DNA from: Robbsia betulipollinis
Lineage (GTDB): Bacteria; Pseudomonadota; Gammaproteobacteria; Burkholderiales; Burkholderiaceae
Reading direction: 5' to 3'
NCBI RefSeq assembly: GCF_026624755.1
Contig: NZ_JAPMXC010000004.1
Location: 1-61,309 of the forward strand
DNA: 61,309 bases
Part shown: positions 1 through 9,381 of the stretch, one piece after another
Layout of the letters: every line of letters starts with the position of its first letter
How positions within the stretch are numbered: the first letter of the stretch is position 1
The notes under the pieces: generated by a model
Told to the model about the DNA's origin: nothing
What the model saw: the letters and a program-made list of their open reading frames with translations, nothing else
Database searches by the model: none
Position numbers and translations under genes: made by a program

Positions 1-268
1 ACGCGTGTGGGTGCATCACTTCATCAATTGGTACAACCACGAGCATCGCCATAGTGCGATACGGTTCGTCGCACCCGCTCAACGCCATGCGGCAGAGGAT
101 GCGCTGATTCTTGAAAAACGCAAACAGCTCTATGAACTTGCACGGCAGCAACACCCGGCACGATGGTCTGGCCAACTGCGCAACTGGCAACCTATTGGCA
201 GTGTCTGGCTTAATCCGCGAACAGATCACGAAATGCGAAGCATCTTGCCTGAATTAGAGGCCGCGTAG
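1..268 (+). mobile_element. IS3-family transposase OrfB, C-terminal end (cut by window edge)
   Basis: The frame is open from the window edge to a TAG at 266-268. The stretch HHFINWYNHEHRHSAI matches the conserved end of the IS3 OrfB DDE/integrase-fold domain (WYNxxRxH-type region after the catalytic Glu). It is followed by a basic tail of about 60 residues ending near RTDHEM, as in several Burkholderiales IS3 transposases. The catalytic Asp residues and OrfA would lie outside the window, so intactness of the element cannot be judged. Confidence 0.85.
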
Positions 269-312
269 ATCACGTTCCAACTACCTTGACAGTCACCGGA
301 ATGGGCAGTATC

Positions 313-555
313 GATAGCGCAACGCGCTCTGACTTGTTGGAGATTATTGACGATCGCGCCGGCACAAGGGCCACGATCATCACCTCCCAACTTCCAATCG
401 AACATTGGCACGCTTGGATCGGTGACGCCACCATCGCCGACGCATTGCTCGATCGCATCATGCAGCGAAACCATCGCTTCACACTGAGCGGCGATTCGCT
501 ACGTCAGCCCGCAACCAAAACCCTTGAAAAGGAGATAAACATCGACCCATCGTGA
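313..555 (+). pseudogene. istB (IS21-family helper ATPase) C-terminal remnant
   Basis: The reading frame encodes DLLEIIDDRAGTRATIITSQ followed by a run with LPIEHWHAWIGD, LLDRIM and LSGDSLR, which is the C-terminal part of the IstB AAA+ helper of IS21 elements. The Walker A/B half and IstA are absent, so this is a remnant. It abuts the IS3 tail, showing stacked insertions. From 556 to 757 there is no gene; the bases around 603-645 (cggtcacg, ttcaccggaatacgcag) resemble the outer end of IS21-type elements. Confidence 0.8.
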
Positions 556-757
556 CCGCCACCACTACAATCTGAACGCGTAACACCATTCAATGCGCAA
601 TCGGTCACGATAACGGAATCAGCGGTCACGTTCACCGGAATACGCAGTTTACGAGTTTGTGGACACCTTGCCAATCGGGTTTGTCTGAAAAATGACCATT
701 TTGGCATGTGCCCAGTAAACGGTCGATAACTAACACACAAACCCCTTCTACTAATAT

Positions 758-773
758 TTCAATAACTATTGAA
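758..773. promoter_or_regulatory. ArsR operator candidate
   Basis: TTCAATA-AC-TATTGAA is a perfect 7+7 inverted repeat 32 bp upstream of the arsR start, with an extra half-site TATTGAA at 775-781. ArsR/SmtB repressors bind short AT-rich imperfect palindromes of this kind at their own promoter. The position fits autoregulation of the ars operon; binding itself is inferred. Confidence 0.7.
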
Positions 774-804
774 GTATTGAAATGTATACGGTATTGTCCT
801 GCAC

Positions 805-1146
805 ATGGACTCCAATCTCGTTGTACGTGCTTTAAGCGCGCTCGCTCATGAATCGCGTCTCGCGATCTTCCGATTGCTTGTGATCGCGGGGCCTACCGGC
901 ATGCCAGCAGGGGAAATCGCCCAGAAACTAGGGGTATCGCCATCCAGCCTGTCCTTTCATTTGAAAGACTTATCGCACGCCGAACTGGTGAGCGCGCGGC
1001 AAGATGGTCGGTTCGTTTTTTATTCTGCGAACTTCGATGCAATGCAGGGTTTGATAGGCTTTCTGACCGAAAACTGTTGTGACGGCGATCAATGCGCCGT
1101 AAGTGTCATTCCCGTTTGCAAACCTGAGACGTCGAGCAAAACATGA
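805..1146 (+). CDS. arsR: ArsR-family arsenite-responsive repressor
   Basis: A 113-residue winged-helix repressor of the ArsR/SmtB family that would release the ars promoter when As(III) or Sb(III) binds. The recognition helix region is KLGVSPSSLSFHLKDL (about residues 41-56), preceded by the typical ALAHESRLAIFRLL helix. A C-terminal cysteine cluster, Cys91-Cys92 and Cys97 (ENCCDGDQC), is the likely arsenite site; it resembles the vicinal-plus-distal arrangement of the Acidithiobacillus-type ArsR rather than the CVC motif of the E. coli type. It is the first gene of the ars operon and overlaps the next gene by 4 nt. A palindromic operator lies at 758-773. Confidence 0.93.
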   Translation: MDSNLVVRALSALAHESRLAIFRLLVIAGPTGMPAGEIAQKLGVSPSSLSFHLKDLSHAELVSARQDGRFVFYSANFDAMQGLIGFLTENCCDGDQCAVSVIPVCKPETSSKT

Positions 1147-1649
1147 ATAAAAACGAATATTCGATCCTGATCCTTTGCACGGGTAACAGCGCAAGAAGCG
1201 TGATGGCAGAGGCGCTATTCAACGTCATGGGCGAAGGCCGATTTCGTGCATACAGCGCCGGGAGCCATCCAAGCGGCACGGTGAACCCTTTCGCTATAGA
1301 ACAGTGTGCAGCGCTTGGCTATGACGTTGCCCAATTGCGAAGCAAGAGTTGGGACGAATTTGCTACACCCGATGCCCCGCACATGGATTTCGTGATTACG
1401 GTATGCGATCAAGCAGCAGGCGAAACTTGCCCGATTTGGCCGGGCAAGCCGCTAACAGCCCATTGGGGCTTTCAAGACCCCGCTGCTTTCGAAGGCTCGG
1501 ATGCAGAGAAACGAGCGCTGTTCAGCAAAATATATCGACAACTGCTCTGGCGTGTCCGTCAGTTTGTCGACTTGCCTCTAAACATATTGGATCGCACCGC
1601 CATTCAGCGAGAAATGCGCGCAATCGGTGACAAGCCGGTGGAGGAATAA
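1143..1649 (+). CDS. arsC: Arsenate reductase, low-molecular-weight phosphatase (thioredoxin-coupled) type
   Basis: A cytoplasmic enzyme reducing arsenate to arsenite for export. The N-terminal P-loop LCTGNSARS holds the nucleophile Cys12 in the C-x5-R signature. Further Cys88 and Cys95 (TVCDQAAGETCP) match the redox relay of S. aureus-type ArsC, and the WGF..DP segment near residues 108-113 carries the general-acid Asp. Length is 168 residues, slightly longer than the usual ~140, with an extra C-terminal helix. The start overlaps the arsR stop (ATGA-type coupling), and acr3 follows 1 nt after the stop. Confidence 0.93.
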   Translation: MNKNEYSILILCTGNSARSVMAEALFNVMGEGRFRAYSAGSHPSGTVNPFAIEQCAALGYDVAQLRSKSWDEFATPDAPHMDFVITVCDQAAGETCPIWPGKPLTAHWGFQDPAAFEGSDAEKRALFSKIYRQLLWRVRQFVDLPLNILDRTAIQREMRAIGDKPVEE

Positions 1650-1650
1650 C

Positions 1651-2718
1651 GTGAGCGCCAGTGACACTACCGCTTCACAAGCACCGTCGGCTATAGGATT
1701 CTTCGAGCGTTATCTAACGGTGTGGGTTGCGCTTTGCATCATCGGTGGCATCCTGCTTGGCAAGGTGCTCCCTGGTGTATTCCAAGCTGTTGGGAAAATG
1801 GAGCTTGCCCAGGTCAACATACCGGTTGGCGTCCTCATTTGGGTCATGATCATTCCCATGCTGGTGAAGATCGATTTCGCGGCGATGACCCAGGTAAAAA
1901 GCCAGTGGCGCGGCATCGGCGTAACCCTTTTTGTTAACTGGTTTGTTAAGCCGTTTTCAATGGCACTCCTCGGATGGATTTTCATTCGACACGTTTTCGC
2001 GCCTTTTCTGCCCGCTGACCAGCTCGATAGCTACGTTGCGGGTTTGATCTTGCTCGCCGCTGCGCCCTGCACCGCAATGGTCTTTGTATGGTCGCAGCTA
2101 TGCAAGGGGGACCCTTATTTCACGCTCTCCCAGGTGGCTCTAAACGACTCGATCATGATCGTGGCATTCGCGCCGCTTGTTGCTCTGTTGCTTGGCCTAT
2201 CTGCGATTACCGTTCCCTGGGATACGCTCATCACGTCAGTGGGCTTGTACATCATCGTGCCAGTGGTATTGGCGCAGTTCATCCGGCGCGCCTTGCTGCG
2301 GCACGGAGACGCCTATTTTCAATCGACGGTGGCAAAGCTCGGCCCCTATTCAATCGCGGCTTTGCTTGCAACACTCGTATTGCTCTTTGCTTTTCAAGGC
2401 CAGGAGATCGTCAAGGAGCCAATGATCATTGCGATGTTGGCCGTGCCAATCCTTATTCAAGTCTTCTTTAATTCCGGGCTTGCTTATCTGCTGAACCGGA
2501 AATTAGGCGTTGCCCACTGCGTGGCGGGACCGTCGAGCCTCATCGGGGCAAGTAATTTCTTTGAGTTAGCTGTCGCGACGGCCATCAGCCTGTTTGGGTT
2601 TCATTCTGGCGCAGCGCTCGCCACGGTCGTAGGTGTGTTGATCGAAGTACCGGTAATGCTGCTCGTTGTCGGTATCGTGAATCGCTCACAGCACTGGTAC
2701 GAGGCGAAAGCCAACTAA
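1651..2718 (+). CDS. acr3: ACR3-family arsenite efflux permease
   Basis: An inner-membrane arsenite exporter of the ACR3 (bile/arsenite/riboflavin transporter) family, with about ten hydrophobic segments. The hallmark AAPCTAMVFVWS carries the conserved Cys needed for arsenite transport, and LIEVPVMLLVV near the C-terminus carries the conserved Glu. The GTG at 1651 is chosen because GGAGG lies at 1640-1644, 6 nt upstream; an upstream in-frame GTG at 1627 would lie inside arsC. It works with both arsenate reductases in the operon. Confidence 0.93.
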   Translation: MSASDTTASQAPSAIGFFERYLTVWVALCIIGGILLGKVLPGVFQAVGKMELAQVNIPVGVLIWVMIIPMLVKIDFAAMTQVKSQWRGIGVTLFVNWFVKPFSMALLGWIFIRHVFAPFLPADQLDSYVAGLILLAAAPCTAMVFVWSQLCKGDPYFTLSQVALNDSIMIVAFAPLVALLLGLSAITVPWDTLITSVGLYIIVPVVLAQFIRRALLRHGDAYFQSTVAKLGPYSIAALLATLVLLFAFQGQEIVKEPMIIAMLAVPILIQVFFNSGLAYLLNRKLGVAHCVAGPSSLIGASNFFELAVATAISLFGFHSGAALATVVGVLIEVPVMLLVVGIVNRSQHWYEAKAN

Positions 2719-2735
2719 TAAAAAGGATCTAAACG

Positions 2736-3158
2736 ATGAACGTGACGATTTATCACAATCCTGATTGTGGGACCTCGCGTAACACCTTAGCGATGATTCG
2801 CAATGCTGGCATCGAGCCAGAGGTTATCGAATATTTGAAATACCCGCCAAGCCGCGAAACGCTGGTGGACCTTGTGTCCCGCGCGGGCCTAACCATTAGG
2901 GGGTTGCTTCGTGAGAAGGGCACGCCTTACGCGGAGTTAGGGCTGGCCGACACGTCGCTGACTGATGACGCCTTGCTGGATGCGATGCAGGAGCATCCCA
3001 TTCTTATTAACCGGCCCCTAGTCGTGACGCCAATGGGCGTGCGTCTGTGCCGCCCCTCCGAAGTCGTGCTGGATATTCTGCCAGCAGAGCAAAAGGGCGC
3101 ATTTGCAAAGGAAGATGGCGAAAAGGTTATAGGCAGTGATGGACGGAGACTCAGCTAA
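2736..3158 (+). CDS. arsC: Arsenate reductase, glutaredoxin-coupled ArsC type
   Basis: A second, unrelated arsenate reductase of the ArsC/Spx thioredoxin-fold family (R773 type), using glutathione and glutaredoxin. The catalytic Cys11 lies in [11 protein letters not shown]; Arg59, Arg93 (LINRPLVV) and Arg106 (LCRPSE) correspond to the arsenate/arsenite-binding arginines. Length (140) is normal. An AAAGGA-type ribosome site precedes the ATG. The stop overlaps the arsH start (TAATG). Having both ArsC types in one operon lets either thiol system drive arsenate reduction. Confidence 0.93.
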   Translation: MNVTIYHNPDCGTSRNTLAMIRNAGIEPEVIEYLKYPPSRETLVDLVSRAGLTIRGLLREKGTPYAELGLADTSLTDDALLDAMQEHPILINRPLVVTPMGVRLCRPSEVVLDILPAEQKGAFAKEDGEKVIGSDGRRLS

Positions 3159-3922
3159 TGTTAGAAGGGATGCCGAACATCAGCGCGCCGCACCTTGATA
3201 CCCCGACCCTGCAAAAACTGGAGCCAAAGTCAGTTTCAGACCATGCGCCGCGCATCTTGCTACTTTACGGCTCACTGCGGCCGACCTCCTACAGTCGATT
3301 ACTCACATTGGAAGCCGAACGTGTTTTGCAACACTTCGGAGCGGACACGCGCGTGTTCGATCCACACGATTTGCCGATGGTCGATAGCGTGCCGGCCGAT
3401 CATCCAAAAGTGGTCGAACTGCGCGAGCTTTCGCTTTGGTCTGAAGGACAAGTCTGGTGTAGCCCGGAGCGGCACGGCACGCTAACCGCCGTATTTAAGA
3501 ATCAGATTGACTGGCTTCCGCTCGAAAGCGCCGGGGTCCGACCGACCCAAGGGCGCACGCTGGCCGTCATGCAAGTATGTGGGGGTTCCCAATCCTTTAA
3601 CGCGGTGAACGCGCTGCGCCTCCTTGGACGCTGGATGCGCATGGTCACGATCCCCAATCAATCTTCCGTCGCGAAGGCATATCAGGAATTCGATGGTAAT
3701 GGCCGTATGAAGCCGTCTGCCTACTATGAGCGTGTCGTGGACGTAATGGAGGAGCTATACAAATTCACACTACTTGTGCGGGATAGATCGGACTATCTCA
3801 CTGACCGCTATAGCGAACGCAAGCAAGCGCACCCGGAGCTAGCCACGACGCTTGCAGCGGCGGCAATGGTCCACGATACCGCAGGCGCGCATGCAGACAG
3901 CGACGATAACGAAGCGCAGTGA
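3158..3922 (+). CDS. arsH: ArsH NADPH-dependent FMN reductase / organoarsenical oxidase
   Basis: A flavodoxin-fold NADPH:FMN oxidoreductase. The FMN phosphate loop [13 protein letters not shown] starts near residue 36, and the family-typical region [24 protein letters not shown] follows in two parts around residues 96-120. ArsH proteins oxidise trivalent organoarsenicals such as methylarsenite. GGAG at 3145-3148 supports the ATG at 3158, which overlaps the preceding stop; an ATG at 3170 is the alternative. Length (254) is usual. The C-terminal coding region overlaps the start of the next MFS gene. Confidence 0.92.
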   Translation: MLEGMPNISAPHLDTPTLQKLEPKSVSDHAPRILLLYGSLRPTSYSRLLTLEAERVLQHFGADTRVFDPHDLPMVDSVPADHPKVVELRELSLWSEGQVWCSPERHGTLTAVFKNQIDWLPLESAGVRPTQGRTLAVMQVCGGSQSFNAVNALRLLGRWMRMVTIPNQSSVAKAYQEFDGNGRMKPSAYYERVVDVMEELYKFTLLVRDRSDYLTDRYSERKQAHPELATTLAAAAMVHDTAGAHADSDDNEAQ

Positions 3923-5126
3923 GAGCGGAACCTTAGCGACCTGGGTACTTGCCGCTGCACAGTTGGTTTCATGGGGCGCTATCTACTACGGCTTTTCCCT
4001 ATTCGTCGTGCCAATGGAGCGATCGATGGGATGGGGCCGAACAGAGACAAACGCAGCGCTATCGTTAGGGTTGCTCGTGTCGGGGCTTGCCGCCTACCCG
4101 GTCGGGAAGTGGATTGACAACGGACATGGCCGACGTGTGATGGTGGCCGGATCGGTCCTCGGGGCGGCGATGCTTTTGTTATGGTCACAGGCGCATAGTC
4201 CGGTCACGCTGTTCGTGGTCTGGATAGGGCTAGGCATCGCCATGGCGGCGACTCTTTACGATCCCGTGTTTGCGGTGATCACACGCGATTATCCGGGCAG
4301 TTTCCGCACAAAAATTACCCTGATAACGTTGGTCGCCGGATTCGCCAGCACAGTCTTTATTCCCCTGACTCAAGGATTTGTCGATTGGTTTGGATGGCGT
4401 GGTGCGCTGATAGCACTGGCCGTTTCGATTTTGGCGATTTGCCTACCTGCGCATTGGTTCGCTGTTGGCAAGGATGCGCCTCGTGAGAACGAACTCGAAC
4501 ACAAGGTCGCGCTTCAAGCGGTCAATTCGGCTGCCGCGCGCCGCGCATTACGAACACCCACATTTTGGGCACTTGCGGTCTGCTTCACCACCTACTATGC
4601 GACGTTTGCGGCGCTGACTTTTCATCTTGTGCCGCTTATGACTGAGCGTCACGTCTCGGCAACGTTGATCTTGACCACGATGGCAGTCATCGGGCCAGCG
4701 CAGGTCCTAGCCCGTGTGCTTTGGTTCACAGCAGGGCGAGGCTCGCGGCCTTCGACGGTCGGCATCGTGATTACGATTGCGTTTCCTTTGTCGGTCTTGA
4801 TTTTGATTTGGGCGGGCACTTCGCCTTTTCGCTTGATCGCCTTCGCCATTATTTATGGCGGAGCAAACGGCATGATGACCATCCTGCGCGGCACTGTCGT
4901 TCAGGACGTGTTATGGACGGAAGGGTATGGCGCGGTCAGTGGCTTACTGTCGATGCCGTCGAATATCGCCAAAGGCATCGCGCCCATTTCCGCTGCGGCC
5001 ATCTGGGCGGTCAACCGCAATTACGTTCCCGTGGAATGGACCGTCTTAGGGGTGTCTACCATCTCCGCAATGGCCTTCGGGGTGGCAATCCGTTTTGCTT
5101 CGTCGCACAAACGAAGTAGCGCTTAA
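3891..5126 (+). CDS. MFS transporter of the ars operon
   Basis: A 12-segment major facilitator permease, last gene of the ars operon. The start at 3891 overlaps arsH by 32 nt; an in-frame ATG at 3852 would overlap by 70 nt. Motifs include [15 protein letters not shown] and the intracellular loop WIDNGHGRR (motif A-like). MFS genes next to arsH occur in Burkholderiales and are thought to export arsenical products, but the substrate cannot be read from the sequence. The last ~25 bp share sequence with 9975-10000, marking the boundary of a direct repeat. Confidence 0.8.
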   Translation: MQTATITKRSESGTLATWVLAAAQLVSWGAIYYGFSLFVVPMERSMGWGRTETNAALSLGLLVSGLAAYPVGKWIDNGHGRRVMVAGSVLGAAMLLLWSQAHSPVTLFVVWIGLGIAMAATLYDPVFAVITRDYPGSFRTKITLITLVAGFASTVFIPLTQGFVDWFGWRGALIALAVSILAICLPAHWFAVGKDAPRENELEHKVALQAVNSAAARRALRTPTFWALAVCFTTYYATFAALTFHLVPLMTERHVSATLILTTMAVIGPAQVLARVLWFTAGRGSRPSTVGIVITIAFPLSVLILIWAGTSPFRLIAFAIIYGGANGMMTILRGTVVQDVLWTEGYGAVSGLLSMPSNIAKGIAPISAAAIWAVNRNYVPVEWTVLGVSTISAMAFGVAIRFASSHKRSSA

Positions 5127-5440
5127 TTGCTTCACGTAGGACCTAGTTACGATAAGAGCCTACGCGATGACAGATATCTAATAATTCACTTTAAAGGTAG
5201 GCGAGTCTTCAGGGCGGCTTTGCCGACGATCGTAGATACACGTCGTGGCAATATTGGCATGCCCTAGCCATTCCTGCACCTTGACGATATCAGCCTCATG
5301 ATCGAGTGCGTTTGTTGCGGCCGTCGCCCGCAGGCAATGCACACCGAAGCCCACGACGGCAATCTTGGCTTGGGTGGCATAAGCCAGCACGCATCGATAG
5401 ACACCATCGGCGGTGATGCCCTGCACCAGTGATAGGCCTT
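5103..5440. repeat. Direct repeat copy A (338 bp; partner at 9975-10312)
   Basis: This segment is nearly identical, at a constant offset of 4872 bp, to 9975-10312. It starts in the last codons of the ars MFS gene (tcgcacaaacgaag), includes a conserved inverted repeat CGTAGG (5135-5140) / CCTACG (5159-5164), and runs through the last third of an integrase gene to the shared ggcctt at 5435-5440. The two copies flank the Cd/Zn/Pb module, suggesting recombination or integration at this sequence. Confidence 0.85.
5178..5440 (-). pseudogene. Tyrosine integrase C-terminal fragment
   Basis: Encodes the last ~85 residues of the integrase found intact at 10050-11030, including the HCLR box, LGHANIATT and the nucleophile Tyr in CIYDRRQ. 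The N-terminal and core half is missing: sequence identity stops at 5440, exactly at a perfect hairpin. Only one of the catalytic arginines is present, so the product is not a functional recombinase. Confidence 0.88.
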
Positions 5441-5468
5441 ATGGGCCACCGGCAGTGGCCCATAAGGC
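5436..5468. repeat. Perfect 14-bp inverted repeat at the integrase breakpoint
   Basis: GCCTTATGGGCCAC (5436-5449) and GTGGCCCATAAGGC (5455-5468) are perfect reverse complements with a 5-nt loop. The left arm begins within the last bases shared with the intact integrase copy. It also lies downstream of the CDF gene (minus strand) and could serve as a terminator, but no T-run follows on that strand. Confidence 0.75.
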
Positions 5469-5533
5469 GGCGGCCACCGGTTTACTGCATACAGCACAGG
5501 CTCCGAACCCTTTACATTTGAAACGGCGGTATT

Positions 5534-6517
5534 TTAAACAACGTCCTGTGAAGCAAGATGGCACGCGTAAGAAGGGTCGCCGGACTCAATTTGGAATGTC
5601 GCGTGCCCGATCCCAAATCGCTCTTCTAGCTCTTCGCAAGTTTCATGCAAAAATCGATCGTTTTCGCCTGCCTGTGGACGAACGAGATGTGCTGTTAGTG
5701 CTGTCTCTGTCGTGCTTAGCGGCCAGATATGAAGATCGTGCACGTTCTTTATCCCACTCAAGCTTTCGAGAAATGCCTTGACCTTCTGAGAGTCAATCCC
5801 TTCAGGAACCTTGTCCAGTGCCAAGTTAATACTATCTCGCAATAGGCCCCAGGTGGACACAAGAATCATTGCGGCTATTAGTAAGCTGACGACCGGATCG
5901 AGCCAAGACCATCCTGTCATTAACATGATCAAACCGGAAACAACAACCCCCGCCGACACGGCTGCATCCGACGCCATGTGCAAGAACGCACCCTTGACAT
6001 TCAGGTCACCTTTTCGTCCTTTTGCAAAGAGCAATGCGGTGATTCCGTTCACAGCTATACCAATAGCGGCGACGATCATCACTGTTTTTCCACCGACAGC
6101 TCCTACAGGCACGCCTTCGATAAGTCTGCGAATTGCTTCGACAGCGATGCCGCCCACGCCGACGAGAAGTACAACGCCGTTCGTGAGCGATGCCAAAATC
6201 GAACTTCTCCCGTATCCATATGTCCGGTTAGCTGTGGGGCGACGACGTCCGAGCCACGCCGCCCACCAAGCTAACAGCAGACCGAGGACGTCGCCCAAGT
6301 TGTGCGCAGCATCGGCCAGCAGTGCAATGGAGTGAGCCCCGAGTCCAAAGATCACTTCGGCAATAACAAACAGCGCGTTCAATGCTGAACCGATCGCGAA
6401 AGCAGCATCGAAACCAGAAGGCGGAGTATGGTGGTGGTGTCCTCCACTTTCATGGGTATGGCCCGCATGTTCCTTGGGCTTATCCTCGCCGTGATCGTGA
6501 TGCGCGTGTTCGTTCAT
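5534..6517 (-). CDS. Cation diffusion facilitator (CzcD/DmeF-like) metal exporter
   Basis: An inner-membrane proton-coupled exporter of Zn, Cd or Co. The N-terminus is His-rich (HAHHDHGEDKPKEHAGHTHE, then a further HHHH run). Six membrane segments follow; TM2 carries LLADAAHNLGDVLG and TM5 carries HMASDAAVS, the metal-binding residue pattern of the family. A cytoplasmic C-terminal domain contains NVHDLHIWPL. AGGAG sits 5 nt before the ATG. It is transcribed in the same direction as the P-type ATPase upstream, 279 bp away, and probably belongs to the same metal response. Confidence 0.9.
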   Translation of the reverse strand: MNEHAHHDHGEDKPKEHAGHTHESGGHHHHTPPSGFDAAFAIGSALNALFVIAEVIFGLGAHSIALLADAAHNLGDVLGLLLAWWAAWLGRRRPTANRTYGYGRSSILASLTNGVVLLVGVGGIAVEAIRRLIEGVPVGAVGGKTVMIVAAIGIAVNGITALLFAKGRKGDLNVKGAFLHMASDAAVSAGVVVSGLIMLMTGWSWLDPVVSLLIAAMILVSTWGLLRDSINLALDKVPEGIDSQKVKAFLESLSGIKNVHDLHIWPLSTTETALTAHLVRPQAGENDRFLHETCEELEERFGIGHATFQIESGDPSYACHLASQDVV

Positions 6518-6796
6518 AACTGCTCCTAGGTTCGATAATTCCGCGACTCATAACAAGATGCCTGGGTGCTTTAATAGGTTCTCGTGCGCAAGCACGAAAG
6601 CCACTTTTTTTAGTCCGCAGACATAAAGCAATAAAGAGGCCTATCGAAAGAAAGGTGTGTAATTCAACGATACGGCATCCTGCTCGACAAATACATTAGC
6701 GAGCGCTCCTGGGCGAACCATGCCGTGTAAGCAACTCGTATTGCAGCAAAAACAAATACCATACGGATGCAAATCTACATGCGGGCCGCATACCTG

Positions 6797-9304
6797 TTAT
6801 TTTCGTAGCAACCGCAACCCGTTACCTACAACGAGCAAACTCGCTCCTACGTCGGCAAATACGGCCATCCACATCGTTCCAAATCCCACCAGCGTTATGG
6901 TCAAAAATACGACTTTGATGCTGAGGGCTAATACGATGTTTTGTACAAGAATCGTGTGCGTCGATTTTGAAAGGCGGACAAAGGCAGGAATTTTGCGCAG
7001 ATCATCGTCCATAAGAGCGACGTCGGCGGTTTCAATTGCCGTGTCGGTTCCCATTGCGCCCATCGCAAAACCGATATTGGCCCGCGCAAGCGCCGGAGCA
7101 TCATTAATACCGTCACCCACCATGCCGACCACCGAGCCATCAGCGGATAGATCGACCACCGCTTTTAGCTTATCTTCTGGCAACTGATTCCCACGGGACT
7201 CATCGATGCCCACCGCTTGAGCGATGGTTTTTGCCGTATGCGTGTTATCACCCGTTAGCATTGCGGTGCGGATACCCAGTTGGTGAAGCTCCGCGATCGC
7301 CGCACGGCTAGTCTCCTTGACCGTATCGGCGACAGCAAATAACGCAAGGGCGTGGGTTTTATCGCTCAGTACAACAACCGTCTTGCCTTGCTGCTCCAAT
7401 GATTCAAGGCGGGCTTCCAAAGCAAGCGAGCACTGTCCAAGCTCCTCCACAAGTCGGTGGTTACCAAGAGTGTAGGTGGTTGAATCAATCATGCCGCGTA
7501 CACCTCGGCCTGGAATCGCCTCAAAATTATCTACGTTCAAGCGACTGAGCCCTTCCGCTTGCCCTGCTTTGGCAATAGACAGGGAAACTGGATGATCCGA
7601 GCGGCCAGCCAAACTGGATGCTACACGTCTGCATAGGTCCGAATTAGCTGCGCTATCCAACATTTCAAAGTCGGTTTGCTCAGGCTTCCCGTGGGTTATC
7701 GTGCCTGTCTTATCAAGGGCCAACCATGTCAGCTTTCGACCTTCCTCAAGATACGCTCCGCCCTTAACCAAGATCCCTTTTCGTGCTGCCGCAGCTAGGC
7801 CACTAACAATCGTGACAGGTGTAGAGATCACTAATGCACACGGGCAAGCGATTACCAACAGGACAAGCGCCTTATAAACCCAATCTTGCCAATTACCACC
7901 AGCAATGAGCGGTGGGAGGATGGCAACCCCGAGGGCGACCGCAAAGACGACCGGAGTGTAAATTCGAGCGAATTGATCGACGAAACGTTGCGTAGGCGCT
8001 TTCGCACCCTGAGCTTCTTCGATCGCATGGATGATGCGAGCAAGGGTCGTGTTTCCCGCTATAGCCGTGACGGCAAACTCTAGTGAGCCTACTTCGTTGA
8101 TCGTGCCCGCGAAAACGTAATCGCCTTGTGTCTTGTCTACTGGAAGACTTTCTCCGGTAATGGATGTCTGATTTACGGTCGAGCGTCCTCCAACAACTGT
8201 TCCATCTAGTCCAATACGCTCACCAGGTTTGACGCGTACTACCGCGCCAACAGTCACCGACTTGGCGTCAATATCAGTCCATGATCCATCCGCCTGGCGC
8301 ACCGTCGCGGTCGCCGGGGTGAGCTGCATGAGGCCCTTAATGGCATTTCTTGCACGATCGAGCGACTTCGCTTCGATGAGTTCAGCGATGGTGAACAGCA
8401 CCATCACCATCGCAGCCTCAGGCCATTGCCTGAGCACGAGCGCACCGGTGACCGCAATGCTCATCAAAGCATTAATATTCAGATTGCCGTTGGAAATGGC
8501 GACCCAGCCCTTTTTATAGGTCGTCAGCCCGCAAGCAACGACCGCCAGAATCGCAAGCGCTGCCGAGATCCATACCGAGGCTCCCAGCCAGCTTACAGCT
8601 TCCGAGCCTACCGCCGCCACTCCGGCCAACGCCAAAGGCCACCAAGGCTTTCTAATCTCAACGCCTACAGCATCAAGCTTCCCGGTCGAGTTCGGCAGCT
8701 CGGGCGTAAACCCGAGAGAGCGGATAGCCTCTGCGACGGATTCCAATGACTCCGGCGTATGCTCTACGGTCAATACCCGCTGCAAGAGGTTAAATTCCAT
8801 ACCTCCAACAGACTTCATGGTCCCCAGTTTTTTCCGAATTAACGTTTCTTCGGTCGGGCAGTCCATTTGCATGATACGAATCGGCGTGCGCACGTTTGAG
8901 CCGACGATCTGCGCCTCGGGGAGGCTCGCGAGTATAGGCACCGCGGAAGAGCAGCAACTGTCGGAGTGCGACGAATGATCGTGACCATGAACATTCCCTT
9001 TGTAATCGTGGTCATGGGCGTCGTGGGGGTGTTCGTGCCCTTCGTCATGTCCATGATCGTGAGCAGAGCGGGCGTGAGAATGTCCATCATGATCGTGCGT
9101 TGATGACGAATGGTCATTGCTATGACCGCATGCAGCGTGTTCCTTGACGAGCGCTATTGTGAAACGCTGCTTGGCAGTATTGAGTCGGTGTCCACCGTCC
9201 GAGGCCGCTTTTGCGCGGTGGTGGTCAGTACAGCAGCTATGCTCGTTGTTTTTCAGCGGCGATTCTTCCGCGCTCGTGACTACGTTGTCTATTCGCTCAG
9301 CCAT
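6797..9304 (-). CDS. cadA: Heavy-metal P1B-type ATPase (CadA/ZntA/PbrA-like)
   Basis: An ATP-driven exporter of Cd, Zn or Pb, about 835 residues from the ATG at 9304, chosen because it lies just downstream of a MerR-type promoter. The N-terminus has a long His/Asp-rich metal-binding stretch and an HMA-like domain with MQMDCPTEET. Catalytic and transport motifs are present: TGES, CPCALVIS (metal-binding CPC), DKTGTITHGKP (phosphorylated Asp), SDHPVS (HP motif) and GDGINDAPAL. The divergent MerR gene and its operator indicate metal-induced expression. An upstream extension of the frame overlaps the merR gene and is unlikely to be translated. Confidence 0.94.
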   Translation of the reverse strand: MAERIDNVVTSAEESPLKNNEHSCCTDHHRAKAASDGGHRLNTAKQRFTIALVKEHAACGHSNDHSSSTHDHDGHSHARSAHDHGHDEGHEHPHDAHDHDYKGNVHGHDHSSHSDSCCSSAVPILASLPEAQIVGSNVRTPIRIMQMDCPTEETLIRKKLGTMKSVGGMEFNLLQRVLTVEHTPESLESVAEAIRSLGFTPELPNSTGKLDAVGVEIRKPWWPLALAGVAAVGSEAVSWLGASVWISAALAILAVVACGLTTYKKGWVAISNGNLNINALMSIAVTGALVLRQWPEAAMVMVLFTIAELIEAKSLDRARNAIKGLMQLTPATATVRQADGSWTDIDAKSVTVGAVVRVKPGERIGLDGTVVGGRSTVNQTSITGESLPVDKTQGDYVFAGTINEVGSLEFAVTAIAGNTTLARIIHAIEEAQGAKAPTQRFVDQFARIYTPVVFAVALGVAILPPLIAGGNWQDWVYKALVLLVIACPCALVISTPVTIVSGLAAAARKGILVKGGAYLEEGRKLTWLALDKTGTITHGKPEQTDFEMLDSAANSDLCRRVASSLAGRSDHPVSLSIAKAGQAEGLSRLNVDNFEAIPGRGVRGMIDSTTYTLGNHRLVEELGQCSLALEARLESLEQQGKTVVVLSDKTHALALFAVADTVKETSRAAIAELHQLGIRTAMLTGDNTHTAKTIAQAVGIDESRGNQLPEDKLKAVVDLSADGSVVGMVGDGINDAPALARANIGFAMGAMGTDTAIETADVALMDDDLRKIPAFVRLSKSTHTILVQNIVLALSIKVVFLTITLVGFGTMWMAVFADVGASLLVVGNGLRLLRK

Positions 9305-9331
9305 TGTGGCGTCCTTGCAGGATTTATGGTG

Positions 9332-9363
9332 TAGTAAACACCTTGAAGCCACTACAAGGTCAA
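9332..9363 (-). promoter_or_regulatory. MerR-type promoter with 20-bp spacer upstream of the P-type ATPase
   Basis: Read on the minus strand: -35 TTGACC (9358-9363), a 20-bp spacer, -10 TTACTA (9332-9337). The spacer contains a dyad with arms ACCTTG and CAAGGT (9340-9360), as in CadR/PbrR/ZntR operators. The overlong spacer is the hallmark of promoters that need DNA distortion by a metal-bound MerR protein. Confidence 0.85.
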
Positions 9364-9381
9364 GCCTTTCTTGGAAGCAAC

